Assembly (NCBI GenBank): GCA_035628995.1
Contig: DASPIR010000030.1
Span: 111,824 to 175,823 of the forward strand
DNA length: 64,000 bases
From: Clostridia bacterium
Lineage (GTDB): Bacteria > Bacillota > Clostridia > Lutisporales > Lutisporaceae
Reading direction: 5' to 3'
How positions within the stretch are numbered: the first letter of the stretch is position 1; each line of letters starts with the position of its first letter. Made by a program: the position numbers and the translations under genes. The notes beneath the pieces were generated by a model. The model was given only the letters and a program-made list of their open reading frames with translations, ran no database searches and was not told the DNA's origin. Positions 48,823 through 56,793 of the stretch are shown here, one piece after another.

Positions 48823-48840
48823 TACAGAATATATTCTGTA
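48823..48840. promoter_or_regulatory. Perfect 18-base palindrome before the SLH gene, possible operator
   Basis: TACAGAATA / TATTCTGTA with no loop. It is 30-47 bases before the ATG at 48870, where it would overlap a promoter or its start point. An imperfect relative, ATACAGAATGTAT, lies about 45 bases upstream. Confidence 0.45.
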
Positions 48841-48869
48841 TTAACGTGTAAAATAAAAGGAGGATACAG

Positions 48870-50591
48870 ATGAGGAAATTTAAAACATTAAAAGCAGCAG
48901 TCATTTCGTTCGCACTACTATTCACAGTTACCGGTGTTGCTTATGCGGATAACAATACTTCAAACTTTACCGATATAGATAATAGTTGGGCTAAACAGCA
49001 TATCATAAACGTATGCAGCAAGGGCTTGATGGGAGGCGCTACAGCAACCCAGTTCAAGCCGGGTGATAACATTAAGAACTATGACGCATTAGTAAGTATA
49101 TCACGTATGATTCGCCGGGAAAATGATATAAATCTGGAACAATTGGAGGGAAAATACCAAGTAAATGTTATTGAAAAGTTCAAGGTTCCGGATTATGCAA
49201 GGGAAGATATACTTTTCTGTTTGGGACAGGGTATTATTTCTGATTTTGATGTAAGTGCTTTCGCCGGAAATCCATATGCTACAAAGAAGGATGTTGCAAA
49301 GTATCTCGGATTGGCATTCGGGGTGACGGTAAAGAAGGATGCACCTCCTGTTGTACTCGCATTTAAGGATTCCATGTATATTCCTACTATGTATAAGCCT
49401 TATGTGGAGTTTTTGATTAAGAATGGTATTGTAAATGCCAGCGGCGATGTAAACGGCAAATTCAATCCTGATAGCTTTATAGACAGAGCAGCCTTTGCAA
49501 AAATGCTGGATACTTCAAACTCTGCGTATGAAAAAAAGCTCGGACTGGGCACTGCGACTACAGACAGTAGCAACGCCGATACAACAGTACCGGATACCAA
49601 TACTGACTTAGAAGATGTGTTGCCGGACACAATTGTTTCGACACCTCCTGTTATAGTTGATGATGGTGCAAAGGCAGATGTAACTGCTTATATAGATGAA
49701 GTAATTGCTGAGTATGGTAATCTGGCGGTGTTTGTTGGAACAGAGAGAAAAATATATAAAGTAGCTGATAATGCTGCATGTACAATAGATGATGCTGCAA
49801 GTGGATATTGGAAGCTCAAGAAAAGCGACATGGTTAAGCTTTACCTTGAAAACGGCAAGATTATAAAAATCGTTGGTGAAAGCAAAGTCAGAAAGACAAT
49901 GGGTAAACTTGTGGGTATAGAATCCACAGATAAGACCACACTGAAAATAGAGACACTCGCAGGTGGAACAAAGAGCTACATAGTAACCGCAAAGACTATA
50001 GTTATAAAAGACGGAAAGAGTGCGTTATGGCAGGAGCTTAAAGAGGGCAACGCTTTAGTAATTACTACCTCCTACGATGAGCTGATAGAGATTAATGCAG
50101 ACGGAGTAAAAAGCACCGACAAGGGTGTGATTGAGTCTGTAGTGTATAGTAGGATGGCCCCGCCCAAAGTTGTAATAACAGAACCGGATGGAAGTCAGAA
50201 CACATATTATGCAAGCAAGAGCATAGAAATAGCGGGGGCGGACAACGATGTATATTCCTTAAGGCCTGGCATGCAGATAGAGGTAAGCTTGCTGGACGAT
50301 GAGATAAGCAAGATTGAAGTTATAAATGAAAGCGCCTCTGTCCTGGTAGAGCTTAAAGGTGTAATAAAGAGCATAGATGTTGATTCCAAGCTTGTAGTTG
50401 TAGAAGTATATGACAGCAACATTAATAAATATGTTGATAAGAAGGTTTACACAACTGTCGAGACCAAGATTGCCGATGTAGACTTCAACTTACTCGGGTT
50501 AAGCAGCTTGAAGATTAATCAGATTGTAAGCATAAGGGGTACCGGAAGTGTAGACGGCGTGTTTGCAAAAACAATACAGTTGATGAATTAG
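48870..50591 (+). CDS. SLH-domain surface protein with repeated beta modules
   Basis: 573 residues. Signal peptide ends at about 26 (TGVAYAD). Three SLH domains follow at about 30-85, 105-160 and 165-215 (FTDIDNSWAKQHIINVCSKG; VEFLIKNGIVNASGDVNGKF, then NPDSFIDRAAFAKML). A Ser/Thr/Pro/Asp linker covers about 225-265. Residues 270-573 hold beta modules like those of the protein at 3-1688 (KLVGIESTDKTTLKIETLA; IVIKDGKSALWQELKEGNAL). The gene looks like a complete relative of that truncated one. GGAGG precedes the ATG. Confidence 0.88.
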   Translation: MRKFKTLKAAVISFALLFTVTGVAYADNNTSNFTDIDNSWAKQHIINVCSKGLMGGATATQFKPGDNIKNYDALVSISRMIRRENDINLEQLEGKYQVNVIEKFKVPDYAREDILFCLGQGIISDFDVSAFAGNPYATKKDVAKYLGLAFGVTVKKDAPPVVLAFKDSMYIPTMYKPYVEFLIKNGIVNASGDVNGKFNPDSFIDRAAFAKMLDTSNSAYEKKLGLGTATTDSSNADTTVPDTNTDLEDVLPDTIVSTPPVIVDDGAKADVTAYIDEVIAEYGNLAVFVGTERKIYKVADNAACTIDDAASGYWKLKKSDMVKLYLENGKIIKIVGESKVRKTMGKLVGIESTDKTTLKIETLAGGTKSYIVTAKTIVIKDGKSALWQELKEGNALVITTSYDELIEINADGVKSTDKGVIESVVYSRMAPPKVVITEPDGSQNTYYASKSIEIAGADNDVYSLRPGMQIEVSLLDDEISKIEVINESASVLVELKGVIKSIDVDSKLVVVEVYDSNINKYVDKKVYTTVETKIADVDFNLLGLSSLKINQIVSIRGTGSVDGVFAKTIQLMN

Positions 50592-50597
50592 GCAGTG

Positions 50598-50620
50598 TAG
50601 GGGCGAACAGTGTTCGCCCT
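50598..50620 (+). repeat. GTAG-headed REP palindrome, common form
   Basis: GTAG head, GGGCGAAC / GTTCGCCC arms around AGT, followed by TTTATCTTT. It sits directly after the SLH gene and could double as a terminator. Confidence 0.88.
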
Positions 50621-50646
50621 TTATCTTTGGTAAGGGCGGGATATTA

Positions 50647-51597
50647 ATGAACAGAAAACTTATTTCAATAGTAGTTCCCATGTATTATGAAGAAAAGGTG
50701 GCAGAAGAGTGCTACAAGCGTCTAAAAAGTGTGATGGACGGCTGTGGCTATGAATATGAGCTGGTTTTTGTAAATGACGGCAGCAGGGACGGAACTCCGG
50801 ACATACTTGAGAGGATAGCAGTCAATGACAGAAATGTAAAAGTGCTTGGCTTTTCAAGGAATTTCGGACATCAAGTGGCTGTCACGGCAGGTATAGATAA
50901 AGCCAGGGGCAATGCCATCATAATAATTGATGCAGATCTGCAGGATCCTCCGGAGCTTATTCCGGAAATGCTCAAGCTTTGGGAGCAGGGCTATGAAGTG
51001 GTCTATGCCAAAAGAAAAAGGAGAAAAGGGGAAAGCCTATTCAAAAGAACAACAGCCAGGATATTTTATATAGTGCTGGATAAGCTCTCGGATACCAGAA
51101 TACCTCTCGACACAGGAGACTTCAGGCTTATTGATGCAAAAGTGGCGGATGAGCTTAGAAGGATGCGGGAGAAAAACAGGTTCCTGCGAGGCATGGTCAG
51201 CTGGATTGGCTTCAAGCAGACACCTATTGAATATGAAAGAGAAGAAAGATTTGCAGGAGAAACCAAGTATCCTCTGAAGAAAATGGTAAAGCTCGCGTTG
51301 GACGGCATCATTTCCTTTTCCTCGAAACCTCTCAAACTGTCACAGTATTTAGGCTTTTTTGCAGTTGTTTGTGCTATGGTGATATTTATATATTCACTTG
51401 TATATAGGCTGGTAGGCGGGAAAAATCTCGTGACCGGCTGGGCATCAATTATGACTACCGTGGCTTTTCTCGGAGGAGTGCAGCTTATTTCCATTGGCAT
51501 ATTGGGAGAATACATAGGCAGGATGTACGAGGAGAGCAAAGGTAGACCGTTATATATAATAGAAAAGGAAATCAATTTTGATGATGAGGAACAGTAA
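50647..51597 (+). CDS. Polyprenyl-phosphate glycosyltransferase, DPM1/GtrB-like GT2
   Basis: 316 residues. SIVVPMYYEEKVAEECY, LVFVNDGSRDGTPDIL, GFSRNFGHQVAVTAG, IIDADLQDPPELIPEM and DTGDFRLID are the pattern of GtrB/YfdH/Ppm transferases. Two C-terminal membrane segments (about 233-255 and 268-290) match bactoprenol glucosyltransferases. Such enzymes load one hexose onto a lipid carrier for use outside the cell. The next gene overlaps it and encodes a likely partner membrane protein. Confidence 0.93.
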   Translation: MNRKLISIVVPMYYEEKVAEECYKRLKSVMDGCGYEYELVFVNDGSRDGTPDILERIAVNDRNVKVLGFSRNFGHQVAVTAGIDKARGNAIIIIDADLQDPPELIPEMLKLWEQGYEVVYAKRKRRKGESLFKRTTARIFYIVLDKLSDTRIPLDTGDFRLIDAKVADELRRMREKNRFLRGMVSWIGFKQTPIEYEREERFAGETKYPLKKMVKLALDGIISFSSKPLKLSQYLGFFAVVCAMVIFIYSLVYRLVGGKNLVTGWASIMTTVAFLGGVQLISIGILGEYIGRMYEESKGRPLYIIEKEINFDDEEQ

Positions 51598-52564
51598 AAA
51601 ATTATTGACTACTGGGTTGAGCATAGCTCTTGCGACAGCGCTTATGTACTATCTGCTTTCAAAAGCAGGCTTTGGGCTGATTGTAAAAAACTTGACGCTG
51701 CTTGATTATAGATGGGTGTCTTTAGCCATTGCTCTATACACTTTTGATATGGTAATAAGGGCGTTCAGGTGGAGGGTTGTATTAAAAGGCAATGATATTA
51801 ATATTAGCATCTGGGATTCCTTCCTTGCATACAATCTGGGAAACAGCCTCAATATAATCATTCCCGCCAAAATGGGAGACATCGCAAGATCATATTATCT
51901 GAAGAAAAAGTTTTCATTAGGGTATTCACGGACGCTGCCGGCTACATTTTTGGACAGGGTGTTTGATGTGCTGGGGGTATACGTGGTTTTGCTTTTTTGC
52001 GGTATATACATAATAACGAGAACCAAGCTTGCGACATGGCTTTATTATACCTTTGCGGCAGGGATTGCAGCGCTTATTGTCACAGTTGCTGCAATGGAAA
52101 TACTGTTAAGAAGGAAAGATGTAATTGAACGTATTAAAAATGAAAAACTGAAAAGCCTGGTGCAGTCATTAATGGAAGCTTTCTCAAGCTCCTTCAAGGA
52201 TAAAAGCAACTTCATGCTGCTCCTTGCATGCTCAGTTGCAATCTGGCTGTGCGAGGGAGTATTCTCATATTTTATATTCATTTCTATGGGGCAATATATG
52301 AATCCTTTCATTATTATATTCGCAACCATGATAGCCATTCTTACAAAGGTTGTTCCAATTACACCCGGAGGCATCGGAGTGTTTGAGGGAACAATGGCGC
52401 TTATGCTCTCCCTCTTCGGATTGGATGCCAGGACCGGGGTGGTTGTGTCTACTGTCAATCATTTCATTATGAATTTTTACACAATTTTACTTGGGATATA
52501 TGCATTGCTTAAGGAAAATATAAGTATATCGGCGATACAGCAGGAAAGGGTAGATGAGAAATGA
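51581..52564 (+). CDS. YbhN/LPG-synthase-TM-family membrane protein
   Basis: 327 residues and about eight membrane segments. YNLGNSLNIIIPAKMGDIAR, LPATFLDRVFDVLGVYVVL and VVPITPGGIGVFEG are family signatures (UPF0104/TIGR00374). In many genomes this family is found beside DPM1-like transferases and amine-oxidase-like proteins, where it is thought to act in lipid-linked sugar translocation or transfer. Start codon ambiguous: two ATGs at 51581 and 51584, with AAGGAA upstream. The gene overlaps the preceding transferase and overlaps the next by four bases. Confidence 0.9.
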   Translation: MMRNSKKLLTTGLSIALATALMYYLLSKAGFGLIVKNLTLLDYRWVSLAIALYTFDMVIRAFRWRVVLKGNDINISIWDSFLAYNLGNSLNIIIPAKMGDIARSYYLKKKFSLGYSRTLPATFLDRVFDVLGVYVVLLFCGIYIITRTKLATWLYYTFAAGIAALIVTVAAMEILLRRKDVIERIKNEKLKSLVQSLMEAFSSSFKDKSNFMLLLACSVAIWLCEGVFSYFIFISMGQYMNPFIIIFATMIAILTKVVPITPGGIGVFEGTMALMLSLFGLDARTGVVVSTVNHFIMNFYTILLGIYALLKENISISAIQQERVDEK

Positions 52565-53922
52565 GGATTGGCATAATAGGGTGCGGGATAACAGGCTTGA
52601 CAGCAGCATATGTGCTCGCGAAAAAAGGACATGAGGTTGAGCTTTTTGAAGCAGCTGAAGCTGTGGGAGGCATAGCAGGAGCTGTGCAAATGGATGGATT
52701 TTATCTGGAGAAGTACTATCACCATTTTTTTAAATCAGATAAGCATATAATATCGCTTCTGGAGGAGCTGGGCATAGGAAGCGAGCTTTCGTGGCTGGAA
52801 AGCAGGATGGGATATTTTACTGACAATATGGCATATGAATTTGGTACTCCGCTGTCACTTTTGAAATTCAAACCCTTGCCTGTTATGGATAAATTTAAGT
52901 TCGGAATGTCTGTTTTGAGACTTATGGGGATAAAAGACTGGCGGCCATTGGAGCAGGTGACTGCAAAGAAGTGGCTTGTGGAAAACGCTGGAGAAAAAGC
53001 CTTTGAAAAGGTTTGGAAGCCTCTTCTGGTCACGAAATTCGGTGAGCAATATGACAGCATCTCTATGGCATGGTTTTGGGGTAAAATCAGACTCAGGGGC
53101 TCCTCCAAGGAAAATGGAAAAGAAGTGCTGGGCTACATCAACGGAAGCAGCAGCCTTCTTTTTGAAAGACTGACAGAGAGCTTGGAGGGTAGCGGAGCAA
53201 AAATAAACCTAAACTGCAGGGTTGAGTCGATAAAAAAGGATGGAGCTGGCTTTACTCTTCTGACACAGCAATGTAGGGGCGAACAGTGTTCGCCTTCCAA
53301 GGACAGCTTTGAAAGAATCATAGCAGCTGTACCCCTGCCGATTTTTGGAAAATTGGCAGAAAGCATACTGCCGGAGAATTATATTGATAAGATTTCTGCG
53401 GCAGAGCATACATCAGTTGTCTGCATGGTGCTTATGCTTAAAAAGTCCTTCAGCCGCTACTATTGGCTGAATATAGGTGATGAAAGCATACCCTTCGGGG
53501 GCCTTATTGAGCATACCAACCTTTTGGATAAGAGCTCATACAACAATAAAAATGTATTATACATATCCAACTATTTATATAAGGACAGCAAACTTTTTTC
53601 AATGAGCAGCGAAGAGCTATTGAAGGAGTATATTCCTCATTTGAAAAAGATAAATCCAGAGTTTGATGAGAGCTGGGTTGAAGGAGTCTATACTTTCAGA
53701 GACGAATACGCACAGCCTATTATAAAATGTGGATATTCCAAAATAAAACCAGAGTTTGAGACTCCGGTGGCAGGGCTGTTCATAGCCAGTATGTGCAATA
53801 TCTACCCGGAAGACAGAGGCGTTAATTACGCCGTGAGGGATGGGAAAATGGTGGCAGAGCTTGTAGGGGCGAACAGTGTTCGCCCAATAACACACGTAAA
53901 CAATTCGGATTTTGTGAGGTAG
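52561..53922 (+). CDS. FAD-dependent oxidoreductase (amine-oxidase fold) carrying two in-frame REP palindromes
   Basis: 453 residues. GCGITG at 7-12 in IGIIGCGITGLTAAYVL is the FAD motif and FEAAEAVGGIAG follows. HHFFKSD and YAQPIIKCGYSK resemble the HpnE/UDP-galactopyranose-mutase group. Within the frame, 53273-53294 is a complete REP encoding about CRGEQCSP at residues 238-245, and 53863-53885 is another encoding VGANSVRP at 435-442, near the end. Neither adds a stop. The natural family probably ends near LV before the second one. The enzyme may still work: the first insertion falls after SIKKDGAGFTLLTQQ, in what is normally a variable beta-strand turn. It overlaps the previous gene by four bases. 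Confidence 0.85.
   Translation: MRIGIIGCGITGLTAAYVLAKKGHEVELFEAAEAVGGIAGAVQMDGFYLEKYYHHFFKSDKHIISLLEELGIGSELSWLESRMGYFTDNMAYEFGTPLSLLKFKPLPVMDKFKFGMSVLRLMGIKDWRPLEQVTAKKWLVENAGEKAFEKVWKPLLVTKFGEQYDSISMAWFWGKIRLRGSSKENGKEVLGYINGSSSLLFERLTESLEGSGAKINLNCRVESIKKDGAGFTLLTQQCRGEQCSPSKDSFERIIAAVPLPIFGKLAESILPENYIDKISAAEHTSVVCMVLMLKKSFSRYYWLNIGDESIPFGGLIEHTNLLDKSSYNNKNVLYISNYLYKDSKLFSMSSEELLKEYIPHLKKINPEFDESWVEGVYTFRDEYAQPIIKCGYSKIKPEFETPVAGLFIASMCNIYPEDRGVNYAVRDGKMVAELVGANSVRPITHVNNSDFVR
53273..53294 (+). repeat. In-frame REP palindrome inside the oxidoreductase gene
   Basis: GTAG head with GGGCGAAC / GTTCGCC arms around AGT. Identical to the copies at 1744 and 60516 across the 22 bases. Confidence 0.9.
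53863..53885 (+). repeat. In-frame REP palindrome at the 3' end of the oxidoreductase gene
   Basis: Same form as the copy at 53273 but read in a different frame, giving VGANSVRP rather than CRGEQCSP. Confidence 0.9.
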
Positions 53923-53926
53923 CAAA

Positions 53927-54415
53927 ATGGATAACGAACATCATCAAAGAAAACAATTGAGGATAAAGGGTTATGATTATTCACAGGCAGGTTATTATTT
54001 TGTGACGATTTGTGTACAAAATGGAGCATGCATATTATGTAGGGGCGAACATTGTTCGCCTGAAAACAACACAAAATTTGAGTTGTCAGATATTGGTGAA
54101 GTTGTAGATACAGCGATAAATAATATAGAAAAATATTATCCGAATATTAGAATTGATAATTATGTTATTATGCCAAACCATATACATATGATTATTGCAA
54201 TAGATGGTGAAGAAAGTGGGCGAACGATGTTCGCCCCTACGATATCTCGGATTATTAAACAGTTTAAGGAATATGTAACAAAGCAAATTGGTTATTCTTT
54301 TTGGCAAAAATCATATTATGATCATGTTATCAGAAATGAACAATCCTATAAAGAAATATACGAATACATAGAAACAAATCCATTGAAATGGGAATTAGAC
54401 AAGTATTATAAGTAG
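53927..54415 (+). CDS. REP-associated tyrosine transposase (RAYT, Y1/IS200-like)
   Basis: 162 residues. The catalytic HUH-type motif is MPNHIHMII and the RAYT hallmarks are GYYFVTICVQN near the N-terminus, FWQKSYYDHVIRNEQSY and IYEYIETNPLKWE near the C-terminus; Tyr in YDHVIRNE is the likely nucleophile. These single-domain enzymes nick and rejoin REP hairpins and recognise a GTAG or GGAG tetranucleotide beside the stem. The coding region itself contains two REPs in opposite orientations (54039-54060 and 54218-54240), translated as CRGEHCSP and RTMFAPT, and its stop TAG is the GTAG head of a third at 54412. It starts five bases after the oxidoreductase stop. Confidence 0.93.
   Translation: MDNEHHQRKQLRIKGYDYSQAGYYFVTICVQNGACILCRGEHCSPENNTKFELSDIGEVVDTAINNIEKYYPNIRIDNYVIMPNHIHMIIAIDGEESGRTMFAPTISRIIKQFKEYVTKQIGYSFWQKSYYDHVIRNEQSYKEIYEYIETNPLKWELDKYYK
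54039..54060 (+). repeat. REP palindrome inside the RAYT gene (forward)
   Basis: GTAG head with loop ATT in place of AGT; arms unchanged. Confidence 0.9.
54218..54240 (-). repeat. REP palindrome inside the RAYT gene (inverted)
   Basis: GGGCGAAC, GAT, GTTCGCCCCTAC: the GTAG head is on the - strand. Confidence 0.9.
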
Positions 54416-54434
54416 GGGCGAACATTGTTCGCCC
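54412..54434 (+). repeat. REP palindrome supplying the RAYT stop codon
   Basis: GTAG head, loop ATT, arms GGGCGAAC/GTTCGCCC. Its TAG (54413-54415) ends the transposase gene, and it also lies between convergent genes. Confidence 0.9.
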
Positions 54435-54439
54435 AGACA

Positions 54440-56545
54440 TTAATATTTAACTACAACCCTAACAATCTTCGTATTCCCGCTTTCAAATACCACTTCACCA
54501 AGGGACAAAAGCTTATCCTCATTCAAATTCACAAACTTCTCTCTTTCCAAGTCGCCTATGATAATATACTGCACATCATATTTTCTTATTATATCCAAAC
54601 TTGCATCTATATCCTGGGATTCATAAACCGTTTGTACCTCCTTGCCTCGTTCTAAAGGCTCATTTCTGTCATTTCTCCACAGCCATTCATGTACGAACCA
54701 TCCCTGCACAGTGGGAAGGCCGGTAGCCATGGAAATCCTGCCATAGTTGGTGTAGCTGTCTCCGTGGGCTTCAAGTATGGTTGGCTGCCCTTTGACATTG
54801 GTGTTCAGCCACTCTATAACTCCATAGTCTTCAGGATATTTTGACTCTATGAACTTCAAGCCGTCAATCCCTTTGTAGTTGGAGGGTTTCCAGGCAGTAT
54901 AATAACCTTTCAAAGCCAGCGGGAAATATGACATGGGCAGCATATATACAATTAGCAGAATTACTGCGGTGAGTACTTTATAACTTCTATTCCTAAGTGC
55001 TGAAGGTATCCTCACGATTATATAGCCTGCAGCTATGCAGAACATTATAAATGCCTGGTAAGTAAGCTTGAATATGGTGTTCGCCCTGTGGTATCCATTG
55101 GAGTATATATCACTTACATATACTATTTCAGGTATCAGGAGCAGTCCCAATCCGCAACAGCATATGATCAAGCAAAGCATATCAGGAACAGCAATATTCT
55201 TCACAAGCCTTTCGAGCCAGCTTTCATTCTTATGACGTACCCGCATTCTTTCTCGAGTGGTAATTATAAGAAATACAACAAAGCATAGTACATAAAAGAG
55301 TTGGTATCCCCATAATATAGCCAGTTGATACAAGGGCGTGTGATAATGCACAAGACCCACACCGGCTGATATACCTTCAAACTTCAAGGAATAGGGCAGG
55401 GCAAATAACTGTGAAATAGCTATTACAGCAAGCACAACCGCCAAAGTTTTAATAATGGGGTTTGCGGGCTTAAGAGTATTGAAATAAATGTGAGTATGCC
55501 TATACAGCATTGTAATCGCAAGAACGGTGATATATATAGGATAATCCCAGGTGTTAGTCATATATATAGTTGAAAGGAGAAATCCCAGCAATACAACCTT
55601 GTCGAAGCCAAGCCGTCCAATTCCCTCACCTGCAGCAAAGCAGCCCAATAAAACCGCCATGAAGGTCAATACAGTCGGAATGTCCGAAACATGACCGTGG
55701 AGGTCTGATACTATGAAGGAATAGGTCGGAAACTCATGAATAGTCTTGTCATCGCTAGGCGGATTATAGCCTATGTATCTGGTGGAATCAGGATAAAAGT
55801 ATGTACCGCTATCCCCCAGGATTCCATAGCCGTAAATAAGGCTGTGCAGATTACCGCCAAAAGAAAGAAGGGATGCAGCTATGAGACCTGCTATCACTAG
55901 TTTCTTGACGCTGAACCTTTTCATCATATGCAGCATAGTGGAAGCTATAGAAAAGGTAAGCAGGAAAGATGTTGAGAAAAGGGTTGCAATCATCAGATTA
56001 TATGCAATTGCGGGCTCAATGCCTGAGAGCTTTATAAGATATGCGCAGATGTAGTGGCCAAAATAATAGTAATTGATACCCTTTCCGGCAAACCATATAT
56101 CAATGGGAGGCATGCTGTCAGCCCTGAGAATGGCATTGACAAAGCCGAAGTCCATGTATTTCTCAAGTCCATATATGTCAGGCTGAAGCCCCCTTACATA
56201 GCTCCACAAAAGGAGCAAGCCCATAAATATCAGCTCTTCAAAAAGTATGATAAGTATATTTTCTTTAATATCTCTGAGTATATTAGAGTCCTTACACATA
56301 AAAGCTGCAAGAGGTATCAGAGCAAAAGGTATAATAAAAGAGAATATCCTTTCAGAGCCGATTATACCTAAAGAAGACAAAAGCCATGAGCAATAGGATA
56401 AAACTAAAATACCCACAACCTTTGAAAAGACATAGCCTTTATCAAAGAATGAGCGGAAGTATTTTTGGGTAAACGGCAGGAATAATATACCTATAAGTAG
56501 AATATATAACCACCATTTAAAGATAATAAGGACATCTCCAAACAT
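54440..56545 (-). CDS. DUF2298 (Chlor_Arch_YYY) membrane protein
   Basis: 701 residues from the ATG at 56545 (AGGAGG upstream), with about 14-16 membrane segments. The name-giving tyrosine motif lies in KGINYYYFGHYICAYLIK near residue 158. SYFPLALKGYYTAWKPSNY and LNTNVKGQPTILEAHGDSYT are other conserved parts. It resembles polyprenyl-phosphate-sugar-using GT-C transferases in layout. With the DPM1-like, YbhN-like and oxidoreductase genes opposite, it may use the lipid-linked sugar they make. That role is inferred. Confidence 0.88.
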   Translation of the reverse strand: MFGDVLIIFKWWLYILLIGILFLPFTQKYFRSFFDKGYVFSKVVGILVLSYCSWLLSSLGIIGSERIFSFIIPFALIPLAAFMCKDSNILRDIKENILIILFEELIFMGLLLLWSYVRGLQPDIYGLEKYMDFGFVNAILRADSMPPIDIWFAGKGINYYYFGHYICAYLIKLSGIEPAIAYNLMIATLFSTSFLLTFSIASTMLHMMKRFSVKKLVIAGLIAASLLSFGGNLHSLIYGYGILGDSGTYFYPDSTRYIGYNPPSDDKTIHEFPTYSFIVSDLHGHVSDIPTVLTFMAVLLGCFAAGEGIGRLGFDKVVLLGFLLSTIYMTNTWDYPIYITVLAITMLYRHTHIYFNTLKPANPIIKTLAVVLAVIAISQLFALPYSLKFEGISAGVGLVHYHTPLYQLAILWGYQLFYVLCFVVFLIITTRERMRVRHKNESWLERLVKNIAVPDMLCLIICCCGLGLLLIPEIVYVSDIYSNGYHRANTIFKLTYQAFIMFCIAAGYIIVRIPSALRNRSYKVLTAVILLIVYMLPMSYFPLALKGYYTAWKPSNYKGIDGLKFIESKYPEDYGVIEWLNTNVKGQPTILEAHGDSYTNYGRISMATGLPTVQGWFVHEWLWRNDRNEPLERGKEVQTVYESQDIDASLDIIRKYDVQYIIIGDLEREKFVNLNEDKLLSLGEVVFESGNTKIVRVVVKY

Positions 56546-56621
56546 ATATAACAGCCTCCTGAATATAACGTAATCTTACATTAATATAATACAAGATAAA
56601 GGAAAATATTAAAAGGGACAA

Positions 56622-56763
56622 CTGGTTACGCGTTTCGAGTTTCGCGTTACGCGTATTATCTTGAGTCAAGCTCTGAAGAATGGCAATAGGCTATAGGTCT
56701 ATGTATGACTTCGAAGGCTTTTCTAAAACCACGCGCAACTCGTAACGCACAACGCGCAACCAG
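56622..56763. repeat. Inverted-repeat element with degenerate tandem arms (copy 3)
   Basis: Left arm CTGGTTACGCGTTTCGAG and on; right arm ends CGCACAACGCGCAACCAG, its near reverse complement; about 32 bases each. The middle carries CTTCGAAGG, TTTTCTAAA, also seen in shorter form at 60547. No gene inside. It lies between two divergent genes and resembles a MITE. Confidence 0.65.
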
Positions 56764-56793
56764 TACCCAAAAGGAATACGGAGGAAGAGAAAC

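Larger units (their letters stand above)
48289..48869. other. Divergent control region of SLP-2 and the SLH gene
   Basis: 581 bases without a gene. Contains a GTCATTCTGAG repeat (48725-48778), a TATTTGACGCA motif (48612-48622) shared with the SLP-3 upstream region, a TTACARTAYTGTTACA-type motif on the - strand (48476-48491) shared with the SLP-1 upstream region, and an 18-base perfect palindrome (48823-48840). TTGACA occurs on the - strand at 48558-48563 but no well-spaced -10 box follows. The long leader suggests regulated, stable S-layer mRNA. Confidence 0.55.

Noticed and set aside
52561..53922. Calling the FAD oxidoreductase a pseudogene because of the REP insertions
   Set aside because: Both insertions keep the frame, the FAD motif and the C-terminal motifs are intact, and the gene is translationally coupled to its neighbour.
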